Source of the DNA: Robbsia sp. KACC 23696
Lineage (GTDB): Bacteria > Pseudomonadota > Gammaproteobacteria > Burkholderiales > Burkholderiaceae
NCBI RefSeq assembly: GCF_039852015.1
Contig: NZ_CP156626.1
Location: forward strand, 2,886,249 to 2,950,248
Direction: 5' to 3'
Length of the DNA stretch: 64,000 nucleotides
Positions 35,812-44,987 of this stretch are shown here, one piece after another. The notes beneath the pieces were generated by a model, which saw only the letters and a list, made by a program, of their open reading frames with translations, was not told the origin of the DNA and made no database searches. The translations under genes were made by a program, and so were the position numbers. Positions within the stretch are counted from its first letter, which is position 1, and the number at the start of each line of letters is the position of its first letter.

Positions 35812-36885
35812 ATGGCCAGTATCGTCGAACGCCCACGCAAGAACGCCCCCTCTACTTGGCAAGTGCATGTGCGCGTGAAAGGACAACCCTCACTTGTAAA
35901 AACTTTTTCTCTACGCGAGGAGGCTGAGCTCTTTGCGCAAGAAGCTCAGACCTTGCTGCAAAAGGAATCAACCAAGCAAGCCAAACTTGCGAAAAAGGTG
36001 AAACCACCCTGCTCAGTCGCTTACAAAGACATGCTCGCACGCGACGTGATCCAGCGTTTCGTCGCGCGCCCCGAAGCGACGCAAATGAATAAGTCGTTGT
36101 CCAAGACCATCATCAACAACATTGGCAGCGTGAAAATCGGTGCAATGACACCGTCGTGGATTCGTGGATACATCGATCGCATGCGCGGGAAATTAACCAA
36201 CCGCAAAACACCGTTCACTTACGACACAATCAGCAAGCACATGATTGTGATGTCCGGAGCATTGGCATGGCAAGCGGACATCCTGGATATCGAGGTCCCC
36301 AGGCTGCGCTTTTCAACCAAGATGTTTCCAAAGCATTGGGAAAACGCACGGGAACGTCGCCTGCCACAGCCCGAGATGCGGCTTCTGATGCAGCAACTGC
36401 GAGCGATCACGACACCCAGGCGGCAACACTGGCGTTATCTGATCTGGCTGGCCATTGAGACGGCAGCTCGACAGCAGGAGCTGATTCTGTCGGATTGGTC
36501 TGAGTTTGATCTGTCCAAACGCGTATGGACGATTCCCGCGAACCATACCAAAGGCAAGAAAAAACGAGCGATTCCGCTGAGCCGTCGCGCCATGCGGGTA
36601 ATGACACTGCTGTGGCACTACCGCGATCCGGAACAGACCCGTGTCTTCCATCCGATGCAAAACGTGCACAGTGTTTCATCAATGTTCCAACGCTATGTGA
36701 GGCGAGCCGGGCTTCAAGATTTTCGTTTTCACGATCTTCGGCATGAGGGGGTGAGCCGGATGATCGAAAACAAACGCGAGCTGAGCGTCTTCGAAATCAT
36801 GCGCATTGTCGGTCATTCCAGTCTCGACATGCTCAACCGCTACGCGAACTTGCGTGCGGATGACATGGTTGCTCGGATGCAGTAA
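35812..36885 (+). CDS. Second tyrosine recombinase
   Basis: 357 residues. Residues 1-60 form a small N-terminal domain (TWQVHVRVKGQPSLVKTFSLREEAE), about 70-180 the core-binding domain, and the rest the catalytic domain with IETAARQQELILSDW (Arg), FHDLRHEGVSRM (His-x-x-Arg-His) and IVGHSSLDMLNRYANL (His and nucleophile Tyr). It is of a different subfamily from the integrase at 20759. AAAGGAG lies before the ATG. It is in the middle of the island, next to the relaxase; it may be a relic of a nested element or resolve multimers of the transferred DNA. Confidence 0.9.
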   Translation: MASIVERPRKNAPSTWQVHVRVKGQPSLVKTFSLREEAELFAQEAQTLLQKESTKQAKLAKKVKPPCSVAYKDMLARDVIQRFVARPEATQMNKSLSKTIINNIGSVKIGAMTPSWIRGYIDRMRGKLTNRKTPFTYDTISKHMIVMSGALAWQADILDIEVPRLRFSTKMFPKHWENARERRLPQPEMRLLMQQLRAITTPRRQHWRYLIWLAIETAARQQELILSDWSEFDLSKRVWTIPANHTKGKKKRAIPLSRRAMRVMTLLWHYRDPEQTRVFHPMQNVHSVSSMFQRYVRRAGLQDFRFHDLRHEGVSRMIENKRELSVFEIMRIVGHSSLDMLNRYANLRADDMVARMQ

Positions 36886-36960
36886 TGCCTGTCGAATGGC
36901 CGCCCTAATCGAAGCGGCGGCAGCTTCTGCAAGTAAAACAAAAATATCAACGGGGACGCC

Positions 36961-39900
36961 ATGCTTTCAATCACAAAAATCCACAGCGCTGGCACTCAAC
37001 GGAGTGCAGGCTGGAGCAATATCAACTACCACGAATATCTTGACATCCCGCGCATGTCGAATCAGTCGGACTTCGCTGACTACGTCTTGGGGAAAGAGCT
37101 CGAAGGCCCACCACCGTTTTGGATTGGGCGCGGTGTGGAGGCACTAGGCCTGAGCGAGCACGTCGCGGCTGACCAGGTGGATCGCTTGGCCCGTGGATTT
37201 CATCCACTGACTGGTGCACCGCTATTCAAAACTGCTGGCGACAATCATGTGATGGGTCTAGACATGACGCTTTCACCCCCAAAAGATGTCTCCGCTGTTT
37301 TTGCTGGGGCCGACGCGACATTGCAACGCGAGATCATTCGCAGTGTGCAGTTGGCGGCAGCAGTTGCACTGCAATACGCCCAAACCGGAGCGCTGACCCG
37401 CCATAGCGCGGGCGGTCGCGAGAAGCAACGGGCCGACGCCACCCTGGCCGCCTGCTACTTTCATTTCGCTAGTCGGGAGAACGACCCCCAACTGCATGTC
37501 CATGGGTTTTTCTTCAACCTTGGCAAGCGAGCGGGGGTGAATGAATGGAGTGGACTCGAAACCCGACCCGTGTTTGAGAGAAAAATGGCGGCGGGCATTC
37601 TCTTTCGTGTGGAATTGGCGGCGCAAATGCGTGCTCTCGGCTTTACCGTTGAGCCCACGCCCGATGGCTATTTCACGATTAACGGAATCACGGATGCGCA
37701 ACGCTCTGCATTGTCGACGCGCAGCCACCAGATTGCAGATTATCTTGCAGCAAAAGCTGCTACTGAGAGAAGTGCCGGCGACGCACCCGCGACAGACGCT
37801 GACGCTCGCCCCGACGCAAGGGCCAAGGGGCGCGCAGCCTTGCAAACACGATCCGCCAAAGCGGAGCCGCCGCTAGCGGAACTACTGGGCCTGTTCCGAA
37901 GCAAGGCGTCGGCGCTTGGAATCACACCGGATTCGGTGAAGGCGATGCGGGCGGCCCCGACCTTGAAGCCTGCTGCATCGGCGACAGGTCAATCCGGGGG
38001 AGTTGACCACTTCGCTATCGACCAAGAGACGCTTCTTGCTGAGCTGACACGGGAGAAGTCGTGCATCGCTCCCTCCGACGCCCTTCTCATCATCTGCCGC
38101 ATGGCGATGGGTCGTTGGGATGCGCAAGAATGTCTCGCCCATCTGGATCGCACGCTGACAAGCGAACACGTCATTCATTTGGGGGCGACTGAAATGCTCA
38201 CGCCTGTTCTGACGACCCAGACCACGGTCCATCAAGAGCAATCGATTTCGGCTCGGGTCTCGGAAAACGCTGCGTGCCGCGATCATGCTCTCGCAACGAC
38301 ATTGTTGGACAAGCATTTCTATGCCCTCGAAGCGGAATTGTCCTCCCAGGTTGGGGTGCCAGTCGTTTTGAATCAACAACGGGCGGCTGCCCATCATATC
38401 GGCTGCGAGACGGGACGCCATGCCTTTGTTGAAGGATGGGCCGGAACAGGCAAAACCACGCTCCTCAAAGCCGTAAGCGACGCTTACAAAGAAGCAGGTT
38501 TCAGCGTTGTGGGATGTGCGCAGTCTGCCGCCGCCGCACTCAATCTCGGACGAGAGACTGGCGTTCGCTCGGGCACGATCGCTCGCTTGCTGCTGACACT
38601 GGGTCGCGGGAAAAACCGAATCACTGACCGGACGGTGCTCATTCTCGATGAAGCGGGGATGGTGGGATCGTCCGAGTTTGCGACGCTGCAAGAGGCCGTC
38701 TTGAAGCACGGGGCAAAATTGGTCTGCGTTGGCGATCAGAAACAGTTGCAGCCTGTTGAAGGGGGCGGAATCTTTGCGTCTCTTGTGCGGGAGCACGGGA
38801 AAGCGGAACTCTCGAATATCCAGCGACAAAAGACAGACTTCGCCCCACTGCTCGATTGGCTGGATCAGCAAGCCCTGCTCGGCCACGGCTTAACTGCGTC
38901 GCAGACGCAGGCATTGCGGCGATTGCCGGAAGAATGCAAGCTCGCTGCCGTGGAGCAACTGTGCCAACGCGACGAGCGATTGAAGATCGGTTTCACGGAC
39001 TGGCGAGCCCGCTTCGATTACGCATGGTCCCGAGAGGCCGTCAAGCAACTGGCCACCGGCAACGCCCTAGAAGCGCTCACGACCCTCGACGCCAAAGGCA
39101 AGTTGCATACTGCGGCAAACGCCACTGCGGCTAGGGAGGCCATCGTTGCGTCCTGGCTTAATGACCCCACGCCGTTATTGCAAAAAACGATGATAGCGGC
39201 GACTCGCTTGGAAGTTGCCGAGCTCAACGCGTTGGCCAGACGATCCCAGATCGAGCGTCATGCCGTCAACGATGCACAAGGGCTTGATCTGCTCATCGAA
39301 CAACGGGATGAATCCTTGAGTTTGCGGCGGTTCGCGCCAGGCGACCGCATCGTCTTCACAAAGAACGACGATCGGTTGGGCGTCGTCAACGGGGCGACCG
39401 GAACCCTTCGCGCCTTTCGCACTCCGGCATCGAAGCCCTTCTCGATGCCGTCCCATTCTTCCCCATCGGGTTCGTCCACTTCCATGGAACTTACAGCTTC
39501 CGTGGCAACGGCGGCCCCCGCGACCTTGGCGGATCAGCCGCAGGCAACACTGATCGTTGAACTCGACGAACCGAACGCCAATGGGCGCACTCACCTATTT
39601 ATTCCAGCCGCCTTTGCCCGGTTTGATCTGGCCTATTGCCTGACGAATCACAAGAGCCAGGGGCGCACCTTTGATTCCGCTCACGTGTTGCTCAATCCAA
39701 ACGTGGCGGGTCGGGAGTGGGCGTATGTCGCGGCGAGTCGCTCACGGTTCTCGACGGATTTGTTCGTGGACGAGTCGGCACTGCTCGCCGAGGCATCCGA
39801 GTTTGTTTCGGTCGCTTCCGGGGAGGCCCCGACGCTCTCACGACCAGACATGGTGAAAGCACTAGCGGCCCGGCTGGCTCCGAGTCGAGCCAAAGGCACG

Positions 39901-40467
39901 ACACTCGACTACGCGGCAGCCGCATCGGAAGCGCGGGCAGAGATGGCGCACGAGGCGACGCCTAGACGACAACAGAAGTCATCGGAAGCAACTCCCGCGA
40001 TGCCAGACGCCAAATTGACAGTCATGCCGACGCCCTCGATTACCTTGCCGTCGGAGACGGTGACGCAACCCCAGGCCGGTTTTTCACGCACGTCAGTCAT
40101 GAGCTTCTTCGAGGGCTGGGCTCAAAACAAGGTCGAATCGCTATTGGCGCGTGTTGTCGCCATCGCCCGCCAAAGCCGTGGCCTTCTCGACAATTTGCGA
40201 ACGGAACGGGAAGCCACGGCGGTGGTTTGGGCCGCACCACTGCGCAGTGCTGTCGAGTCTGTTGACCGTATGAAAAACGATCTCGGCAAGCGACACCTTG
40301 AGCCTTCGAGGCAGCGCGACGGGTTGCCAGTCATGAGTGATCTTGCGCAGTCTTATGGGCCATCGGCGAGTCAACCGCCTGTTGTTGTCTCAGAGGGTTG
40401 CTTCTCGAAGACGCCTCAACCCGCACAAGGCCCACCGCCGGTCGCAACACTAATTCTGCGTCGCTGA
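36961..40467 (+). CDS. MobF-family relaxase-helicase (TrwC/TraI-like)
   Basis: 1168 residues. The N-terminal relaxase domain (1-300) has candidate nicking tyrosines Tyr23 and Tyr26 (NINYHEYLDI) and the metal-binding DPQLHVHGFFFN around residue 180, preceded by MTLSPPKDVSAVFAG. A RecD-like helicase follows: Walker A GWAGTGKTT at about 493, Walker B TVLILDEAGMVGS and the closing KSQGRTFDSAHVL, YVAASRSR. It nicks oriT, stays bound to the 5' end and unwinds the strand for transfer. The last 200 residues are low-complexity with a helical end. It is close to the coupling-protein gene, but no channel genes are near. Confidence 0.93.
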   Translation: MLSITKIHSAGTQRSAGWSNINYHEYLDIPRMSNQSDFADYVLGKELEGPPPFWIGRGVEALGLSEHVAADQVDRLARGFHPLTGAPLFKTAGDNHVMGLDMTLSPPKDVSAVFAGADATLQREIIRSVQLAAAVALQYAQTGALTRHSAGGREKQRADATLAACYFHFASRENDPQLHVHGFFFNLGKRAGVNEWSGLETRPVFERKMAAGILFRVELAAQMRALGFTVEPTPDGYFTINGITDAQRSALSTRSHQIADYLAAKAATERSAGDAPATDADARPDARAKGRAALQTRSAKAEPPLAELLGLFRSKASALGITPDSVKAMRAAPTLKPAASATGQSGGVDHFAIDQETLLAELTREKSCIAPSDALLIICRMAMGRWDAQECLAHLDRTLTSEHVIHLGATEMLTPVLTTQTTVHQEQSISARVSENAACRDHALATTLLDKHFYALEAELSSQVGVPVVLNQQRAAAHHIGCETGRHAFVEGWAGTGKTTLLKAVSDAYKEAGFSVVGCAQSAAAALNLGRETGVRSGTIARLLLTLGRGKNRITDRTVLILDEAGMVGSSEFATLQEAVLKHGAKLVCVGDQKQLQPVEGGGIFASLVREHGKAELSNIQRQKTDFAPLLDWLDQQALLGHGLTASQTQALRRLPEECKLAAVEQLCQRDERLKIGFTDWRARFDYAWSREAVKQLATGNALEALTTLDAKGKLHTAANATAAREAIVASWLNDPTPLLQKTMIAATRLEVAELNALARRSQIERHAVNDAQGLDLLIEQRDESLSLRRFAPGDRIVFTKNDDRLGVVNGATGTLRAFRTPASKPFSMPSHSSPSGSSTSMELTASVATAAPATLADQPQATLIVELDEPNANGRTHLFIPAAFARFDLAYCLTNHKSQGRTFDSAHVLLNPNVAGREWAYVAASRSRFSTDLFVDESALLAEASEFVSVASGEAPTLSRPDMVKALAARLAPSRAKGTTLDYAAAASEARAEMAHEATPRRQQKSSEATPAMPDAKLTVMPTPSITLPSETVTQPQAGFSRTSVMSFFEGWAQNKVESLLARVVAIARQSRGLLDNLRTEREATAVVWAAPLRSAVESVDRMKNDLGKRHLEPSRQRDGLPVMSDLAQSYGPSASQPPVVVSEGCFSKTPQPAQGPPPVATLILRR

Positions 40468-40595
40468 CCTTGGCCTCGCATGTCGCTGGGGTCGGGGTTT
40501 GGTCATGGGATGCTCCTACACCCCTTTCGTTTGTGGACGCCCAGCCCCTTCACTCCCCTCGCCCATCCAATCGTTTAAGTAGCAGGCCGCCATTC

Positions 40596-41525
40596 ATGGA
40601 ACAAGCTTTGAGCATCGACAATTTGTCTTCCACTAGCTCGCGCCCCCCATCGTCCGGGACGGACGCGGTTTGGATGCAGGAACGCCTGACTTTGCGACTG
40701 ACGAAAGCTCGACGGGAAGCGTTGATGGCTATCGCGAGCGTTGAAGGCCGAATCACGCCACCGGTTGAGGCAATTGACCGAGCAATCGAATTGGCTTCCC
40801 TTTACCTTCGTGGTGCGGATGCCTCCCGGGTCGTGATGGCCTCGGCGCATACGCTGTCGGACATGCTGTCTGACTTTTCACGCCCAGCAGACACCCTGGC
40901 AGACATCGTGGCTGACATTCCAAATCCGGCGGGCGGCATGGCAGACATCGTGTCTGACATTGCAAACCCAGCACGCACCGTGGCAGACACTATGTCTGAC
41001 ATTCCAATCCAGCGGCGCGGTGCCGCACCGATCCATGTCAGACATTTGGCAGACGTGGCGGGGATCAGTAGAAAAATGTCTAACAACGATCCGAAACGGC
41101 TCCCGGCTTGGCTGACATTGGAATTGGAGCGGCATGGAAACTCTTCTGCGACGACGGCCATCATTCTGGCTCGGCGTGCCCTGGATTCGAGGGGCGACGG
41201 GCTCGACACAGGACGGTTGCAGTGCCGGCTTGTCGCCATTGACGGCCATGGAATGGGCCCCCCGGGATCCGTGGACATGGCAAATTGGCCGGACTATGGC
41301 GAAGTCGTTTTGTCGAAACCCTTACAAACAAAGGCGACAGCTCCGATTTCAGGCGGCAGTGCCCCTTATTTTCTGTGGGCAGAGCGGCGGCAAGGCGGGA
41401 AGTGGCTCGTCCACGTTCATAGCATCGGCGACACCGGCGTGGGTTCGGCAGTGGCCGTTTTTTCGATGTCAGACACCGAGCTTTTCGGGTGGCAGACATT
41501 GTCTGCCGGGACGGCAGACAACTAA
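40596..41525 (+). CDS. Hypothetical protein with internal repeats after the relaxase
   Basis: 309 residues. Not recognised. An N-terminal helical part (ERLTLRLTKARREALMAI, then AIDRAIELASLYLRG) could bind DNA. Residues about 85-150 are repeats of the type MLSDFSRPADTLADIVADIPNP / MADIVSDIANPARTVADTM, and they are encoded by a recurring TGTCTGACA-like DNA motif. The C-terminal part (LWAERRQGGKWLVHVHSIG) looks like a small beta domain. ATG 40596 is the first Met before the helical part. Downstream of the relaxase on the same strand, so it may act in transfer or in partition/control. Confidence 0.55.
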   Translation: MEQALSIDNLSSTSSRPPSSGTDAVWMQERLTLRLTKARREALMAIASVEGRITPPVEAIDRAIELASLYLRGADASRVVMASAHTLSDMLSDFSRPADTLADIVADIPNPAGGMADIVSDIANPARTVADTMSDIPIQRRGAAPIHVRHLADVAGISRKMSNNDPKRLPAWLTLELERHGNSSATTAIILARRALDSRGDGLDTGRLQCRLVAIDGHGMGPPGSVDMANWPDYGEVVLSKPLQTKATAPISGGSAPYFLWAERRQGGKWLVHVHSIGDTGVGSAVAVFSMSDTELFGWQTLSAGTADN

Positions 41526-41660
41526 GGCACAGCCAAGTGCGTCAGGTGTATATGTAACGAATGAAATTGTAATGCCATGATTTACGAAGGCCCCTTCCCG
41601 GGCTAGCCGTCGGCCTGCCCCCCCCATCGACTCATTGACAACTCCTTTGTCTGCAACTAA
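40850..41660. repeat. Scattered TGTCTGACA / GCAGACA motif array
   Basis: Copies of TGTCTGAC or TGTCAGACA at about 40867, 40951, 40993, 41036 and 41467, many GGCAGACA copies, a perfect dyad GCAGACATTGTCTGC at 41492-41506, and TTGTCTGC at 41648, beyond the stop codon. Iterons or operators are possible. Confidence 0.45.
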
Positions 41661-41720
41661 TGTGCGCGCGGCCTCAGTGCCAATCAACAGTCACCATCAA
41701 CACACCGGTTGGAGAGATGT

Positions 41721-41900
41721 ATGAAAAAGCCGAACGAAACGGGATTTTCCATGATTGATAAAATTGCACTTGCGGTAGTTTTTATTGCAGTAACGGTGAC
41801 TCCTTTTGTTCTCATTCACACACTTCGCGTCAATTACGAAATAATGCACCCGGAAGATTTCACGCACCTGCCGCCAAAAAAAATGTCCCCACAAACATAA
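41721..41900 (+). CDS. Very small single-TM protein
   Basis: 59 residues: MKKPNETGFSMIDK, then one TM helix (IALAVVFIAVTVTPFVLIHTL) and a short polar tail. GGAGAG lies five bases before ATG 41721. Its end overlaps the 3' end of the convergent membrane gene at 41834. Unknown family; AT-rich like its neighbour. Confidence 0.5.
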   Translation: MKKPNETGFSMIDKIALAVVFIAVTVTPFVLIHTLRVNYEIMHPEDFTHLPPKKMSPQT

Positions 41901-42316
41901 TAAGCAACGACAGCAGAAAATAAAATATCGATGCAATTGCATTTGCTCGCTTTTCGATTGCATTTTTTTTTGTTAAATTCAACAATTTCCCGCACATATC
42001 GAAACAGATCTGGAATGCTGTTTTCGAAAGTAACGAGATTTTTTTCGATCTCACCCAATCTTTTTGCCTCATCATTTGCGGCTGAAATAGAAGGATTGAT
42101 AGCTAGACCGGCGACCAGTGAGCCCATTAGCACATATACCGCCCCTAAAATCTCCAACCAAGCTTTGTAGTTTGTCTTTTCTAGCCCGCCAAATTGTTTC
42201 AACAAATATATAAGAACACCTATTATCAAAAAAAGAATTAACAATCTAAATATATTTTTCTTAACGTCATCTTTGATTATCTCTGCCGTTTGTTTTATTT
42301 TTCCCCAAGCTTTCAT
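41834..42316 (-). CDS. Small membrane protein
   Basis: 160 residues from ATG 42316: a charged start (MKAWGKIKQTAEIIKDDVKKN), two TM helices (LLILFLIIGVLIYLL and AWLEILGAVYVLMGSLVAGLA), a helical soluble segment (AANDEAKRLGEIEKNLVTFE) and a Cys-rich C-terminus (KCNRKASKCNCIDIL) that ends in another hydrophobic stretch. Not recognised. Strongly AT-rich, unlike the relaxase and CBASS genes on either side. Confidence 0.55.
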   Translation of the reverse strand: MKAWGKIKQTAEIIKDDVKKNIFRLLILFLIIGVLIYLLKQFGGLEKTNYKAWLEILGAVYVLMGSLVAGLAINPSISAANDEAKRLGEIEKNLVTFENSIPDLFRYVREIVEFNKKKCNRKASKCNCIDILFSAVVAYYVCGDIFFGGRCVKSSGCIIS

Positions 42317-42856
42317 AAATAAAATTCCCTCGTCCTGTCGGCACCTTTTTTGCAAGGTGGCACGTTGTTCGTCGAAAACGCTCCGGCGAAATTGTAAAGC
42401 ATCTCAATCAACGGCTTAAACCAAAAAAAACTTGCTCTCTAAGAGCACAGCCTTTGCTAATTTGTTTCGTCGCAATGGCTAACGGCCAGCTGCGAGACCG
42501 ATGTAGAGGTCGTTCTAGATCCAGGCTGCGCGGCACAACCAAACTATATATGCCATTATCCCCCCAAAAAAACACAACATATGGTGTATGATCTAGGGGA
42601 GTAATGATCGAGCCGAACTTCTAACTTTCCAAGGAAAACCCCATTTTCACTTGAACGAAACGCTCGTTTATATCTTGTTGGCGACAGCGATGAGCGCGGT
42701 GCGTCAATTCAGTGTTCGCCGCATTGTTTTGCTCGCTGACTGTTTGGAGTTTCAATCTACGCGATGGCAATTCACTTGCATGAGCTTCGCCTCATGGAAA
42801 GCTGATGAGCGACCGCTCCGTGTCCCTTCATGTTTGGCTAAAAAAGCAGGTGAAAG
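42317..42856. other. Interval before the CBASS operon
   Basis: About 540 bases without a credible gene. It is AT-rich near 42540-42600, where a TATGAT-type sequence lies, and probably carries the CBASS promoter. Confidence 0.45.
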
Positions 42857-43954
42857 GTGGCAAAGCCGTACAGAGTATTGTGCTTGGATGGCGGAGGAAT
42901 GCGGGGAGTCTATCAAGCCGCTTATCTGGACATCGTTGCGAAACGGATGGCGGCGAAATATCCGGGGTCGACGATGCGGGACCCCGGACAGTGTTTCGAT
43001 TTGATCGTCGGGACTAGCACGGGCGCGATCGTGGCATGCGCGCTCGCCACTGGCACCCCCCTATCCCAAGTTCGCGATCTTTACGAGAAACACGGCTCAT
43101 CCATCTTTCCTTACCAAGCTTGGAGAGCCATCCCCGGATTGGGTAAGGTAATTCAAGCCTTCGGCCCCGGCAACAAGCAAGGCGAAATCGCCCTTCGCCA
43201 AGTCCTGGAAAAGGCTCTCGGCCAAACCACTTTCGCTGACGTTCTCGAGCACCGGAAAATTGCCTTGGCAATTCCCACCGTGGACATGAGCCGCCACGCT
43301 TCCGTGGTCTTCAAAACGCGGCACATGAGCCGGCTCAATGGTCGCGACGACAATCGAACGCTCGTTGATGCTTGCATGGCCAGCACGGCCGCACCCATCC
43401 TCCGCTCCCTCGCTCGATTGACCGAGCCAGACACAGGGGTTCAAGCCGTCTACACCGATGGGGGACTGTGGGCAAACAATCCCGGAGCTCTGGGTGCCAT
43501 TGAGGCGGTCGAGATTTGTAAGGATGGTGGGCGTCCACAACAATCCATCGAACTTTTCATGCTCGGGTCGTTGCCGGCCCAGGGTGGCGAAGAAATCAAA
43601 GATGCTCGCCGCCATCGCGGTGCTTTTGGATGGGTGGGCGGTCTGCGGATTCTCAGTGCTTCCATCGATGCGCAAGCTGTCGGATACGATTATATCGCCA
43701 AGAAAATCTTAGAAATCCGAGGGGGAGGCAGCACGGCTTGGCGGATGCCCGCCCAGTGCCCATCCACGGAACTTCAAAAATACTTGGCCAATATGGATGA
43801 TGCTCGCCCTCACGTGTTGAATGCCCTTTCACGTCAAGCCATATCAGACGTCGATTTTCTCTGGGCTGCTGAGGCTAGAAACGAACCGTGTGCTAAGGCA
43901 TTTTTACAGGCATTTGCACCGCCCCCGAACAACCTGCAAGTCGCGGAGAACTGA
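42857..43954 (+). CDS. capV: CBASS patatin-like phospholipase effector CapV
   Basis: 365 residues. Patatin motifs are complete: oxyanion loop DGGGMRG at 11-17, nucleophile GTSTG with Ser54 and the DGG dyad with Asp201 (YTDGGLWANNPG). In type II CBASS the enzyme is switched on by the cyclic dinucleotide made by the next gene product and destroys the inner membrane of the infected cell. The start is GTG 42857 with AGCAGG upstream. First gene of the four-gene CBASS operon, one base before the cyclase ATG. Confidence 0.93.
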   Translation: MAKPYRVLCLDGGGMRGVYQAAYLDIVAKRMAAKYPGSTMRDPGQCFDLIVGTSTGAIVACALATGTPLSQVRDLYEKHGSSIFPYQAWRAIPGLGKVIQAFGPGNKQGEIALRQVLEKALGQTTFADVLEHRKIALAIPTVDMSRHASVVFKTRHMSRLNGRDDNRTLVDACMASTAAPILRSLARLTEPDTGVQAVYTDGGLWANNPGALGAIEAVEICKDGGRPQQSIELFMLGSLPAQGGEEIKDARRHRGAFGWVGGLRILSASIDAQAVGYDYIAKKILEIRGGGSTAWRMPAQCPSTELQKYLANMDDARPHVLNALSRQAISDVDFLWAAEARNEPCAKAFLQAFAPPPNNLQVAEN

Positions 43955-43955
43955 A

Positions 43956-44987
43956 ATGTTCGACTGTCATAAAGAGATGTGCAATTTCCACGGCGAAAAA
44001 GTCACGCTGACCGGCGCAGACCGCACGGAAATGCGCGACCGTCGCAACAATGGTCGGACCCGACTCAATACCGGGCTCGAACGCGAAGGACATCCGCTTC
44101 CAAACCATCACTCGCAAGGCTCATACGCCATGCACACGATGGTGCAAGATGATGAGTGTGCATACGACATTGATGATGGTGCCTACTTCAAAGAAAACGA
44201 TCTCAATGACGCCAATGGCAATGTCATCAGCCCGGCACAAGCGAAAGAACGGGTGCGCAGTGCATTGGCACAAGATCAACGATTGGCATCAGAAGCCGAA
44301 GTGCACAACAATTGTGTTAGGCAGCCCTATCCGCAGGGGTACCACATCGATATTCCTGTCTATCGAACCCTAATCAGCAGGGACGCGGACGGCAATCGCA
44401 AAGAGACCTATGAGCTGGCAAGCGGCGATGAGTGGACAGTGTCTGACGCTCGCCAGGTCTCCCGGTGGTTCAAAGACCAACAAGCCAACGTCGGTGCTCA
44501 CGGCAAGCAATTGCGTAAAGTCGTGCGATTGACCAAGTTCTACGCCAGAAGCCGTCGCGACTGGAAAGAAAAAACCGGTAGCGGGATCTTGATGACTCGG
44601 TTGGTCTGCGACGAGTTTGTCCCGGTGGCGGACCGCGACGACGAATCGCTGCGGGAAACATGGGCAAAGATTCATTCTCGCCTAGTGTTGTCCTTGGTCG
44701 TGGAACATCCAGTGGGCGACGATCCTCTTGCGGCTGAGGGTGATGAAAAGGCTGCATACCTTCGCGATCGTCTTCGCGACGCCTTGAAAACGCTCAACGT
44801 TTTCGACAACTTCCCAACTCGGCGCGAAGCCCGCCAAGCCTGGGATGATGTTTTTGCAACAGACTTCTTTTCGAAGCAGCCGTCCCCCAATGACGGCGGA
44901 GATAATGGGTCTGGAAAGGCACGCTTTACTGTGGCCTCTGAATCTGCGAGCGATCGACGCGACGACGGGGAAACACGATACGGTTGA
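43956..44987 (+). CDS. cdnA: CBASS CD-NTase (DncV/CdnA-like cyclic dinucleotide synthase)
   Basis: 343 residues. Nucleotidyltransferase core: GSYAMHTMV at 55-63 and the metal-binding YDIDDGAYF with Asp71 and Asp73. The length and the DIDDG motif fit clade A (DncV), which makes cyclic GMP-AMP in 3'-3' linkage. Its C-terminus, ending in a disordered tail and Gly, is the expected point of conjugation by Cap2. The ATG is one base after capV and its stop overlaps the start of cap2. Confidence 0.93.
   Translation: MFDCHKEMCNFHGEKVTLTGADRTEMRDRRNNGRTRLNTGLEREGHPLPNHHSQGSYAMHTMVQDDECAYDIDDGAYFKENDLNDANGNVISPAQAKERVRSALAQDQRLASEAEVHNNCVRQPYPQGYHIDIPVYRTLISRDADGNRKETYELASGDEWTVSDARQVSRWFKDQQANVGAHGKQLRKVVRLTKFYARSRRDWKEKTGSGILMTRLVCDEFVPVADRDDESLRETWAKIHSRLVLSLVVEHPVGDDPLAAEGDEKAAYLRDRLRDALKTLNVFDNFPTRREARQAWDDVFATDFFSKQPSPNDGGDNGSGKARFTVASESASDRRDDGETRYG

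Noticed and set aside
40850-41520. Possible CRISPR-like array
   Set aside because: Repeat units are short, diverged and irregularly spaced, occur in both orientations and lie inside a reading frame; no cas genes.
42651-43004. 117-codon frame at the start of the CBASS operon
   Set aside because: Overlaps the capV start in another frame; Arg/Trp/Ser-rich product without likeness.
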